Shown here one piece after another: positions 1 through 5,159 of a stretch of 5,159 nucleotides of DNA. Position 1 is the stretch's first letter. The number at the start of each line of letters is the position of its first letter. The DNA lies in the NCBI GenBank assembly GCA_026989405.1, contig JALSJL010000081.1, positions 1 through 5,159 on the forward strand. Reading direction: 5' to 3'. The translations under genes and the position numbers were made by a program. Below the pieces are notes generated by a model that searched no databases, was not told the origin of the DNA, and was given only the letters and a program-made list of their open reading frames with translations. This DNA is from Marinosulfonomonas sp. Lineage in GTDB: Bacteria > Pseudomonadota > Alphaproteobacteria > Rhodobacterales > Rhodobacteraceae.

Positions 1-1
1 G

Positions 2-409
2 GCGGCCCGCATCCACGCCTTCTCAGTAGCGCGAGAGGCCGGGGCCGAATTCCCTGTGATTGCCTCGCCGCGTGCTCATGTCTCGCGCCATGCCCAGCTC
101 AGTGACGGCACACTGGTGATGCATGGCGCCGTTGTCAATGCGGGCGCGACAATTGGACAGAACTGCATCGTCAACTCGCAAAGTCTGGTCGAACATGACG
201 CGCGCATCGGTGATCATTGCCATATTTCTACTGGCGCGCGCGTCAATGGCGGTGTTACGCTTGGCGAGGGTTGTTTCATTGGCTCCGGCGCAATCTTGAA
301 GAACGGCATTACGATTGGTGCGAAAAGTGTGATAGGTGCGGGATGCGTGATCCTTAATGACGTGCCCGCGGGCGCATTTATCAAAGCAAGGGGCGGGCGA
401 GCAGGATGA
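2..409 (+). CDS. legH: PglD/NeuD/LegH-type sugar-nucleotide N-acetyltransferase, 3' part (5' end outside window)
   Basis: Partial gene; the reading frame is open from the window edge and ends in TGA at 407-409. The 135 visible codons are the end of the N-terminal sugar-binding domain (the run AGAEFPVIASPRAHVS is the usual linker) and then a left-handed beta-helix of hexapeptide repeats (VVNAGATIGQNCIV, ARIGDHCHIS, VTLGEGCFIGSGAIL, ITIGAKSVIGAGCVI). The motif VEHD carries the family's catalytic histidine (codon 194-196), followed by GDHCHISTGARVNGG, the style seen in LegH proteins. Family knowledge: these enzymes transfer acetyl from acetyl-CoA to the 4-amino group of a UDP- or GDP-linked 4-amino-4,6-dideoxy sugar in the cytoplasm. 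About 75-80 residues are missing upstream. An in-frame GTG at 56 is internal, not the start. Odd points: NSQS replaces the usual NTGA-like segment before VEHD, and the C-terminus lacks the common GNPA motif. The stop overlaps the next start, so it sits in the same operon. A NeuD-type O-acetyltransferase role cannot be excluded. Confidence 0.85.
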   Translation, partial: AARIHAFSVAREAGAEFPVIASPRAHVSRHAQLSDGTLVMHGAVVNAGATIGQNCIVNSQSLVEHDARIGDHCHISTGARVNGGVTLGEGCFIGSGAILKNGITIGAKSVIGAGCVILNDVPAGAFIKARGGRAG

Positions 410-1419
410 CCCAGGCAAAGCGCGTTCTCGTGATCGCGGAAGCTGGCGTGAATCACAACGGCGACCGCGGCCTCGCGCTACGCTTGATCGACGCGGCGGC
501 CAAAGCCGGCGCCGATCTCGTCAAGTTTCAGACTTTCAAGGCCGACAATCTCGCCACAGCCTATGCGAGAAAGGCTGATTACCAAGCCTGTAACGAGGGT
601 GATGCGGGTAACCAGTTCGAGATGTTGCAGCGCCTCGAGCTGTCCGAGAGCGATCACACTGCGCTTGTCGCCCATTGCAAGGACAGGGGCATTGGTTTCT
701 TTTCCACGGGTTTCGACCTCTCGAGCCTCGATTTCTTGAACAGCCTGGGCCTTGATCGTTTCAAGGTGCCCTCGGGAGAACTGACCAACCTGCCTTATCT
801 GCGCCGCATTGCCAGCTTTGGCAAGCCGGTCATCTTGTCGACGGGCATGGCGACGCTGGGCGAGATCGAGGCGGCGATCGAAGCGCTTGAGAATTCCGGC
901 AGTCGGCGCGAGCAGATGACCGTCCTGCATTGCACGACCGAATATCCCGCGCCTTTCGACGAGGTCAATCTCAACGCGATGCAGACCATCGGCAACGCCT
1001 TCGGAGTTGCGGTGGGCTATTCCGACCACACGGAAGGAATCGCGGTGCCGCTCGCAGCCGTCGCCTTAGGGGCAACGGTGATCGAAAAACATTTCACCTT
1101 GGATCGGAGCTTGCCGGGTCCGGATCACGCCGCCAGTCTAGAGCCGGGCGAGCTGGCCGCCATGGTGCGGGGTATCCGCCGGGTCGAGGCGGCACTTGGC
1201 TCGGCACAGAAGCGAACCACGCCGTCGGAAGCGCGCAACCGACCGGTCGCTCGCAAATCCATTGTCGCCGCGCGCGCCATCGCCAAGGGGGAGCGGTTCG
1301 GCGACGACAATCTCACGGCGAAGCGTCCCGGTACCGGGATATCACCGATGCGCTGGGACGAGGTTTTAGGCCGTGTGGCTCCGCGAGCCTTTGCCCGAGA
1401 CGAGCAGATCGAGCTATGA
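406..1419 (+). CDS. legI: N,N'-diacetyllegionaminate synthase (NeuB family, LegI type)
   Basis: 337 residues, the normal length for the NeuB family. These enzymes condense a 6-carbon N-acetyl-hexosamine with phosphoenolpyruvate to make a nine-carbon nonulosonic acid. Visible motifs in order: IAEAGVNHNGD (10-20), VKFQTFK (39-45), VPSGELTNLPYL (121-132), ILSTGMATLGEI (143-154), LHCTTEYPAPFDEVNL (174-189), GYSDHTEG (204-211) and IEKHFTLDRSLPGPDH (226-241). H208 and H229 match the two metal-binding histidines of the meningococcal enzyme. A C-terminal SAF/antifreeze-like domain follows (about 280-337, ARKSIVAARAIAKGE), whose Arg283 is the likely counterpart of the arginine that reaches the partner active site in the dimer. 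The ADYQ segment (57-60), RKS rather than RRS, and the neighbouring genes point to LegI rather than sialic acid synthase. PseI is less likely because the next gene is a NeuC/LegG homologue. The start at 406 puts the first beta strand where expected and overlaps the previous stop by 4 bases (ATGA). Odd: STGFD (100-104) replaces the usual STPFD. Confidence 0.95.
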   Translation: MTQAKRVLVIAEAGVNHNGDRGLALRLIDAAAKAGADLVKFQTFKADNLATAYARKADYQACNEGDAGNQFEMLQRLELSESDHTALVAHCKDRGIGFFSTGFDLSSLDFLNSLGLDRFKVPSGELTNLPYLRRIASFGKPVILSTGMATLGEIEAAIEALENSGSRREQMTVLHCTTEYPAPFDEVNLNAMQTIGNAFGVAVGYSDHTEGIAVPLAAVALGATVIEKHFTLDRSLPGPDHAASLEPGELAAMVRGIRRVEAALGSAQKRTTPSEARNRPVARKSIVAARAIAKGERFGDDNLTAKRPGTGISPMRWDEVLGRVAPRAFARDEQIEL

Positions 1420-2642
1420 AGAAGGTTTGCGTCGTTACCGGTTCGCGCGCCGATTACGGTCTGTTGCGTTGGGTCATGCAGGGGCTAGCCGATTCACCTG
1501 TATGCAGGCTGCAGGTCGTGGCCACTGGAATGCATCTCAGCCCCGAGTTCGGGAGCACATGGGGCGCGATCGAGGCCGACGGCTTTACTATTGACTGGCG
1601 GGTGGAAATGCTGCTCGGTTCCGATACTGCGGTGGCGGTGAGCAAGTCGATGGGGCTAGGGCTGGCCGGTTTTGCGGATGCCTATGCGCATCTTGCGCCG
1701 GATCTTGTCGTGTTGCTGGGTGATCGGTTCGAGATTCTTGCCGCCGCGAGCGCCGCGCTCGTGGCCGGCATCCCGATCGCGCATCTGCATGGCGGGGAAG
1801 TCACCAAAGGTGCATATGACGATTCGATTCGCCATGCCATAACCAAAATGGCGCATCTGCATTTCACTGCGGCCGAACCCTACCGCAAGCGAGTGATCCA
1901 GATGGGTGAGGCGCCGGAATATGTCTGGAACGTGGGCGGCTTCGGACTTGACAACGTGCTGAAACTCGAGCCGATGAGCAGGGACGAACTGGAGGAAAGC
2001 CTTGGGCTTGACTTGGGTGCGCGCAGCCTGATGGTTACCTTTCACCCCGAGACCGCGAGTGGGGCGGCACCGACGCAACAGATGCAGGAACTCCTAGCCG
2101 CGCTTGAGCAGATCGACGCGCAGCTGATCTTCACCATGCCCAATGCCGATAACGAGGGGCGGGCATTGTTCACCATGATCGAGGCGTTTGTCGTTGCCAA
2201 TCCAGGGCGGGCCTGTATGCATACCTCGCTTGGGCAGCGTCGCTATCTTTCGGCGCTCGGTGAGGTCGACGGGGTGGTGGGCAATTCTTCCTCGGGCCTG
2301 ATCGAGGCGCCGGCCATGGGCACTGGCACGGTCAATATCGGCACCCGGCAAGACGGCCGGCTGCGCGCGGCCAGCGTGATCGACTGTCCCGCGGAACGCG
2401 AAGCCATCGCCACCGCCATCGCGCGTCTTTTCTCGCCCGAATTCCAGGCCGGACTTGCCGAGGTAGTCAACCCTTATGGCACTGGCGGCGCCGCCGCGCG
2501 CACCGTTGCCGCGATCGAGGCCTGGTCGCCCCCCGATGCCGCCAAGCGCTTCTTTGACTGGGACTTGCCAGCGAAGGTACGTGCGCCCGATGCCCCCCGC
2601 ACACATCCGACCCCGAATGTCGGATCGGAGTCCGAACCTTGA
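1416..2642 (+). CDS. legG: Hydrolysing NDP-sugar 2-epimerase (NeuC/LegG family)
   Basis: 408 residues. The family removes the nucleotide and inverts C2 of an NDP-GlcNAc-type sugar, giving a free manno-configured sugar for the NeuB/LegI synthase. Here the likely product is 2,4-diacetamido-2,4,6-trideoxymannose. The fold is the two-domain GT-B type of WecB/NeuC. Motifs: VVTGSRADYGLL (6-17), VVLLGDRFEILAAA (98-111), AHLHGGEVTKGAYDDSIRH (122-140), VTFHPET (207-213), GNSSSGLIEAPAMGTGTVN (289-307), IGTRQDGR (308-315) and NPYGTGGA (352-359). By motif position D103, E128 and H210 correspond to catalytic residues of WecB/NeuC; this is inferred, not modelled. The start at 1416 is chosen because KKVCVVTGSRADYG is the typical family N-terminus. 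The same frame is open upstream to 930, but that stretch lies inside legI and resembles no protein. The start overlaps the legI stop (ATGA) and only weak Shine-Dalgarno sequence precedes it, so translation is probably coupled. A Pro/charged tail from about residue 383 runs past the usual family end. Confidence 0.94.
   Translation: MKKVCVVTGSRADYGLLRWVMQGLADSPVCRLQVVATGMHLSPEFGSTWGAIEADGFTIDWRVEMLLGSDTAVAVSKSMGLGLAGFADAYAHLAPDLVVLLGDRFEILAAASAALVAGIPIAHLHGGEVTKGAYDDSIRHAITKMAHLHFTAAEPYRKRVIQMGEAPEYVWNVGGFGLDNVLKLEPMSRDELEESLGLDLGARSLMVTFHPETASGAAPTQQMQELLAALEQIDAQLIFTMPNADNEGRALFTMIEAFVVANPGRACMHTSLGQRRYLSALGEVDGVVGNSSSGLIEAPAMGTGTVNIGTRQDGRLRAASVIDCPAEREAIATAIARLFSPEFQAGLAEVVNPYGTGGAAARTVAAIEAWSPPDAAKRFFDWDLPAKVRAPDAPRTHPTPNVGSESEP
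2605..2625 (+). repeat. 7-bp perfect inverted repeat at the legG 3' end, before the ptmE start
   Basis: ATCCGAC (2605-2611) and GTCGGAT (2619-2625) are exact reverse complements separated by 7 bases. In RNA they could form a hairpin just upstream of the ptmE ribosome binding site. Its right arm overlaps the left arm of a second small stem, TCGGA (2620-2624) with TCCGA (2631-2635), whose 6-base loop holds the GGAG. The two stems exclude each other. There is no following T-run, so it is not a rho-independent terminator. It lies in codons for the LegG tail. Function is unproven, and a short repeat of this size can arise by chance. Confidence 0.4.
2627..2630 (+). promoter_or_regulatory. Ribosome binding site for ptmE (supports the TTG start)
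   Basis: GGAG lies 8 bases before TTG at 2639-2641, ideal spacing. The next in-frame ATG falls only after the first part of the CBS domain (around residue 62), so this site decides in favour of the TTG start. Confidence 0.7.
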
Positions 2643-3712
2643 GCGAAACCAGCCCCCTTTGGCGTCGCGTCCTTCTGCCGCCCACAGCGACACTTGAACA
2701 GGCGATCAAGAACCTCAACGAGATCGGTTCCAAGATCGTGCTTTGCGTGGACGAAGACGGCCGCCTGTTCGGTTCAGTCTCGGATGGCGATGTGCGCCGT
2801 GGCCTCCTGTATGGGAAGAGCATGTCCACGCCGATTGGCGAAATAGCCAACCGTTCACCATTGGTGGTGCCCAAGGGCGCTGACCGCAACGTCGTGCGCG
2901 CGATGATGCGGGTTAACAAGGTGCTTCAGGTGCCGGTGGTGGATGCTGACGGCCGAGTGATCGGGCTGCATCTCTGGGACGAGCTCGAAACGCGGCCCAC
3001 GCGTGACAATCCGATGGTGATAATGGCCGGCGGCAGGGGCACGCGGCTCAGGCCCTACACCGAGAACTGCCCCAAACCGATGCTGCCGATCGCTGGCAAG
3101 CCGATGCTGCAACACATTATCGAGCGCGCCGCCTCTCAGGGGTTCTGGAGGTTTGTTCTTTCGCTAAACTATCTCGGCGACATGGTGCGCGATCATTTCG
3201 GAGACGGCTCATCCTATGGCGTATCGATCGAGTATGTCACAGAGACAGAACCGTTGGGCACGGCCGGCGCGCTATCGCTGCTCGACCCGGCGCCGACAAT
3301 TCCCTTTGTTGTCACCAACGGTGATGTGCTTACGGATATCGATTATGGCGAATTGATCCAGTTTCGGGCGCACCACGATGCCGCTGGCGTCATGGCGGTA
3401 CGGCTTTACGAATGGACGAACCCATATGGTGTGGTAGAGACGGACGGTATCGAAATTACCGGTTTTATCGAAAAGCCGGTGTCGCGCAGCCATATCAATG
3501 CCGGAATCTATGCGTTTGCTCCGGGGGCGCTTTCCTGTCTGGCGGAGAATGATCCGTGCGACATGCCGACCCTGTTTGAGCGTCTGCGCGGCGACGGGCA
3601 GCGCACGGTGGTTTACCCGATGCACGAACCTTGGCTTGATGTTGGCCGCCCGGATGACCTGGCAAAGGCCAACCGCGAACTATCAGGAAACCAGGATACA
3701 GGACAGGATTGA
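2639..3712 (+). CDS. ptmE: CBS-domain sugar-phosphate nucleotidyltransferase (PtmE-type GlcN-1-P guanylyltransferase)
   Basis: 357 residues in two parts. Residues about 1-120 form a tandem CBS (Bateman) module (LLPPTATLEQAIKNL; SVSDGDVRRGLLYG; MRVNKVLQVPVVDADGRVIG). Residues about 125-345 form a Rossmann-like nucleotidyltransferase with MAGGRGTRLRPYT (129-141), KPMLPIAGKPML (146-157), PLGTAGAL (205-212), NGDV (227-230), FIEKP (276-280), NAGIY (287-291) and PWLDVGRPDDL (331-341). This architecture is that of Campylobacter PtmE, reported to make GDP-glucosamine at the entry to the legionaminic acid route; base specificity cannot be read from sequence. The CBS pair may bind adenine nucleotides and adjust activity, which is inference. 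The TTG start overlaps the legG stop (TTGA, 4-base overlap), and the N-terminus SPLWRRVLLPPTATL matches the usual family beginning. Frequent annotations for this family are generic nucleotidyltransferase or mannose-1-P guanylyltransferase. It indicates a GDP-linked rather than UDP-linked pathway. Confidence 0.88.
   Translation: MSETSPLWRRVLLPPTATLEQAIKNLNEIGSKIVLCVDEDGRLFGSVSDGDVRRGLLYGKSMSTPIGEIANRSPLVVPKGADRNVVRAMMRVNKVLQVPVVDADGRVIGLHLWDELETRPTRDNPMVIMAGGRGTRLRPYTENCPKPMLPIAGKPMLQHIIERAASQGFWRFVLSLNYLGDMVRDHFGDGSSYGVSIEYVTETEPLGTAGALSLLDPAPTIPFVVTNGDVLTDIDYGELIQFRAHHDAAGVMAVRLYEWTNPYGVVETDGIEITGFIEKPVSRSHINAGIYAFAPGALSCLAENDPCDMPTLFERLRGDGQRTVVYPMHEPWLDVGRPDDLAKANRELSGNQDTGQD
3705..3708 (+). 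promoter_or_regulatory. Ribosome binding site for ptmG (supports the GTG start), in a run of AGGA motifs
   Basis: AGGA at 3705-3708 lies 8 bases before GTG at 3717. Further AGGA copies occur at 3685-3688, 3693-3696 and 3700-3703, all inside the end of ptmE. The well-placed copy supports the GTG over an in-frame ATG at 3654 that would overlap ptmE by 59 bases. Confidence 0.65.
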
Positions 3713-3716
3713 AAAG

Positions 3717-4847
3717 GTGACAGAAACCCGACGCAAAGAGGTGCATTGGTGCACTAATTGTATGGCCATGTCGACGCGGCCGCGCATCAGCTTTGACGAA
3801 CGCGGCTGGTGTAACGCGTGTCAGTGGATGGAAAAGAAGCAGACACTGGACTGGGATGCGCGACACAAGGAACTGCTCGCGCTTCTTGACAAGCATCGGC
3901 GCAATGACGGCGAGTTTGACGTTCTGGTGCCGGTTTCGGGCGGCAAGGACGGCTCCTATGTTGCGTACAACCTGAAGCACAAATACGGCATGCATCCGCT
4001 CTGCGTGACCGTGACCCCGCCGCTGCCGCTGGAACTTGGCGAGCGCAACCTGCGCAACTTCGTGCAAAGTGGATACAACCACATGAGCATCAACGTTGCC
4101 TATGATGCGGTGCGCAAGCTCAACCGCCGGGGGCTCGTGGATATGGGATTTCCCTATTTCGGCTGGCTTACCGCGATGCAGGCAGCGCCGGTGCGGATGG
4201 CGGTAAGGCTTGGCATCGGCCTCATCTTCTATGGCGAAGATGGCGAAGTCGAATATGGCGGCAGCATCGAGACGGACAAGAACCCGATCTATGACGTGGC
4301 CTATATGAAGAAGATCTATCTCGAAGGCGGCTATGAGAAGATCGTCGAGCGTGCTGCCGATATCGAGCCGGTCGATCTCAATTTCTTCCACTTCCCAACC
4401 GACCAGGAACTGGAACGCAACCCCGTCGAGATTACCCATTGGTCATATTTCGAAAACTGGGATCCCTACCGCAATTATCTGGTTGCCAAGGAACATTGTG
4501 GGCTTGAGGAGGCTGAAGGCAGCAATTCCGGCACCTTTACCAACTTTGCGCAGAATGACCAAACACTCTATGCGTTGCATACCTACCTGATGTACCTCAA
4601 GTTCGGCTTTGGTCGGGCCAACCAGGACGCATCAATCGATATCCGTCGCGGCGCGATGGATCGCGAGCAGGCCGTAAATCTTGTTCGTCTCTACGATGGT
4701 CATTATCCGGAGGAATTCATCGATACGTATCTCGACTACTACCAAATGACTGCCGAGGAATTTGATTCTGTCCTCGACAAATGGGCCAACCGCGAGCTGT
4801 TCGAGAAGATCAACGGCCGCTGGCAACCTATGTTCAGGGTGGAATGA
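3717..4847 (+). CDS. ptmG: N-acetyl sugar amidotransferase (PP-loop; PtmG/PseA/WbpG family)
   Basis: 376 residues from the GTG start. The family converts an N-acetyl group of a sugar into an acetamidino group, using ATP to activate the amide and ammonia from a HisH/HisF-type pair. Motifs: two cysteine pairs, WCTNC (C12, C15) and WCNAC (C32, C35), probably one zinc site; the ATP-pyrophosphatase loop VPVSGGKDGS (71-80); FYGEDGEVEYGG (171-182); and SNSGTFTNFAQNDQ (269-282). The N-terminal segment CMAMSTRPRISFDERG with CQWMEKK resembles Campylobacter PtmG (legionaminic branch) more than WbpG of Pseudomonas O-antigen synthesis; this is a motif judgement from memory. It starts 4 bases after ptmE and its stop is 1 base before the hisH start. 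The context of LegI, LegG, PtmE and HisH makes an acetamidino-legionaminic acid (Leg5Am7Ac-like) product most likely. Action on a pseudaminic or other diamino sugar remains possible. No key residue appears to be missing. Confidence 0.92.
   Translation: MTETRRKEVHWCTNCMAMSTRPRISFDERGWCNACQWMEKKQTLDWDARHKELLALLDKHRRNDGEFDVLVPVSGGKDGSYVAYNLKHKYGMHPLCVTVTPPLPLELGERNLRNFVQSGYNHMSINVAYDAVRKLNRRGLVDMGFPYFGWLTAMQAAPVRMAVRLGIGLIFYGEDGEVEYGGSIETDKNPIYDVAYMKKIYLEGGYEKIVERAADIEPVDLNFFHFPTDQELERNPVEITHWSYFENWDPYRNYLVAKEHCGLEEAEGSNSGTFTNFAQNDQTLYALHTYLMYLKFGFGRANQDASIDIRRGAMDREQAVNLVRLYDGHYPEEFIDTYLDYYQMTAEEFDSVLDKWANRELFEKINGRWQPMFRVE
4837..4843 (+). promoter_or_regulatory. Probable ribosome binding site for the hisH homologue
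   Basis: The purine-rich GGGTGGA lies 5 bases before ATG at 4849, within the last codons of ptmG. The match is imperfect, so reinitiation after the ptmG stop (4845-4847) may help. Confidence 0.45.
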
Positions 4848-4848
4848 C

Positions 4849-5159
4849 ATGACAGGCAAGCTCGTCATAGTCGACTATGGCATGGGCAACCTGCATTCGG
4901 TGATGGCGGCGTTGGATTATCTTGGCGTCTCACCCGAGGTGAGCGGTGAACCCGCCACCGTCGCCACTGCCGATGCTCTCATACTGCCGGGTGTGGGTTC
5001 ATTCCACAAGGCGATGGAGCGGCTCGAATCCAGCGGGCTTGCCGAAGCGATAGGCGAGGCCGTGACCTTGCGCCGGCGCAAGATTCTCGGCATCTGTCTC
5101 GGCCAGCAGTTGATGGCCGAACATGGTGAGGAGGACGGCGCACGGACAGGGCTGGGCCT
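4849..5159 (+). CDS. hisH: HisH-type glutamine amidotransferase (glutaminase) subunit, 5' part (runs off the right edge)
   Basis: 103 full codons are visible and the frame is still open at the edge; HisH proteins are about 200 residues, so roughly half is missing. Class I glutaminase motifs: VDYGMGNLHSV (8-18), LPGVGSFHKAM (46-56, which includes the oxyanion-strand PGVG) and ILGICLGQQLM (79-89) with nucleophile Cys83. The His and Glu of the catalytic triad lie beyond the edge. In histidine synthesis HisH releases ammonia from glutamine and channels it through HisF. In this setting, directly after an amidotransferase, it is better read as a dedicated paralogue (HisH2 of Pseudomonas O-antigen clusters, or the Campylobacter homologues near pseA) feeding PtmG. 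A HisF homologue should follow. The start is the ATG 1 base after the ptmG stop; the ATG at 4844 is out of frame. GQQ replaces the commoner GMQ after the nucleophile. A role in ordinary histidine synthesis cannot be excluded until the downstream genes are seen. Confidence 0.9.
   Translation, partial: MTGKLVIVDYGMGNLHSVMAALDYLGVSPEVSGEPATVATADALILPGVGSFHKAMERLESSGLAEAIGEAVTLRRRKILGICLGQQLMAEHGEEDGARTGLG

Noticed and set aside
1326..1339. Perfect 14-base palindrome TCCCGGTACCGGGA in legI
   Set aside because: It lies in codons for the conserved RPGTGI stretch of the SAF domain. One such palindrome by chance in about 5 kb is not unlikely (roughly 0.3 expected at equal base use), and no start, promoter or second copy is nearby.
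930..1415. In-frame upstream extension of legG reaching back to 930
   Set aside because: It overlaps legI in another frame and translates to an arginine-rich sequence unlike any protein. The family N-terminus begins exactly at 1416.
406..2642. Sialic acid (Neu5Ac) pathway as the main reading of the synthase and epimerase pair
   Set aside because: NeuB/NeuC would fit on family level, but the adjacent PtmE, PtmG and PglD/LegH-like genes and the LegI-style motifs favour legionaminic acid. No neuA is visible.
2094..2693. Minus-strand open frame of about 199 codons opposite legG
   Set aside because: Gly/Arg-rich shadow of the legG coding frame with no recognisable motif and no separate ribosome binding site context.
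3498..3716. Upstream extension of the amidotransferase inside ptmE
   Set aside because: It is out of frame with the clear PtmE protein, including its conserved WLDVGRPDD end. GTG at 3717 has a well-spaced ribosome binding site and gives the normal family N-terminus just ahead of the first cysteine pair.
3495..4439. Long open frame on the minus strand (about 314 codons) opposite ptmE and ptmG
   Set aside because: It lies entirely opposite two well-recognised genes, its translation shows no family motif, and long antisense frames are expected in GC-rich DNA with strong codon bias.
4845..4851. Terminator or promoter between ptmG and the hisH homologue
   Set aside because: The gap is a single base. 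There is no stem with a T-run and no room for a promoter other than within ptmG codons, where I see no convincing -35/-10 pair.

Overview
The window is one tightly packed, single-strand block of biosynthetic genes. It looks like the core of a legionaminic-acid-type nonulosonic acid pathway joined to an acetamidino-modification module. All six genes lie on the + strand. The first is cut by the left edge and the last by the right edge. Base composition is GC-rich, and five of six junctions are 4-base overlaps or gaps of a few bases. This fits a Gram-negative proteobacterium, perhaps an alphaproteobacterium, but no taxonomic marker is present and that assignment is a guess.

Layout, left to right: (1) 3' part of a PglD/NeuD/LegH-type hexapeptide-repeat acyltransferase (2-409). 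(2) A NeuB-family synthase closest in motif pattern to legionaminate synthase LegI (406-1419). (3) A NeuC/LegG-type hydrolysing NDP-sugar 2-epimerase (1416-2642). (4) A CBS-domain nucleotidyltransferase of the PtmE type, known from Campylobacter as a GlcN-1-P guanylyltransferase (2639-3712, TTG start). (5) A PP-loop N-acetyl sugar amidotransferase of the PtmG/PseA/WbpG family (3717-4847, GTG start). (6) The 5' part of a HisH-type glutaminase (from 4849).

Inferred collaboration: PtmE would open a GDP-linked route. Enzymes outside the window (dehydratase and aminotransferase, LegB/LegC-like) would make the 4-amino-4,6-dideoxy sugar nucleotide. The PglD/LegH-like enzyme would N-acetylate it. LegG would release 2,4-diacetamido-2,4,6-trideoxymannose, and LegI would condense that with phosphoenolpyruvate to give legionaminic acid. 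The amidotransferase, fed with ammonia by the HisH homologue and presumably a HisF homologue just past the right edge, would turn an acetamido group into an acetamidino group, giving a Leg5Am7Ac-like sugar. In known systems such sugars decorate flagellin or O-antigen/capsule. Nothing in this window says which applies here.

There is no gene-free stretch longer than a few bases. I see no RNA gene, mobile element, CRISPR array, promoter or rho-independent terminator. The families are known. The interest lies in the combination, in a few substitutions at normally conserved motifs (STGFD in the synthase, NSQS in the acyltransferase), and in the translational-coupling architecture.
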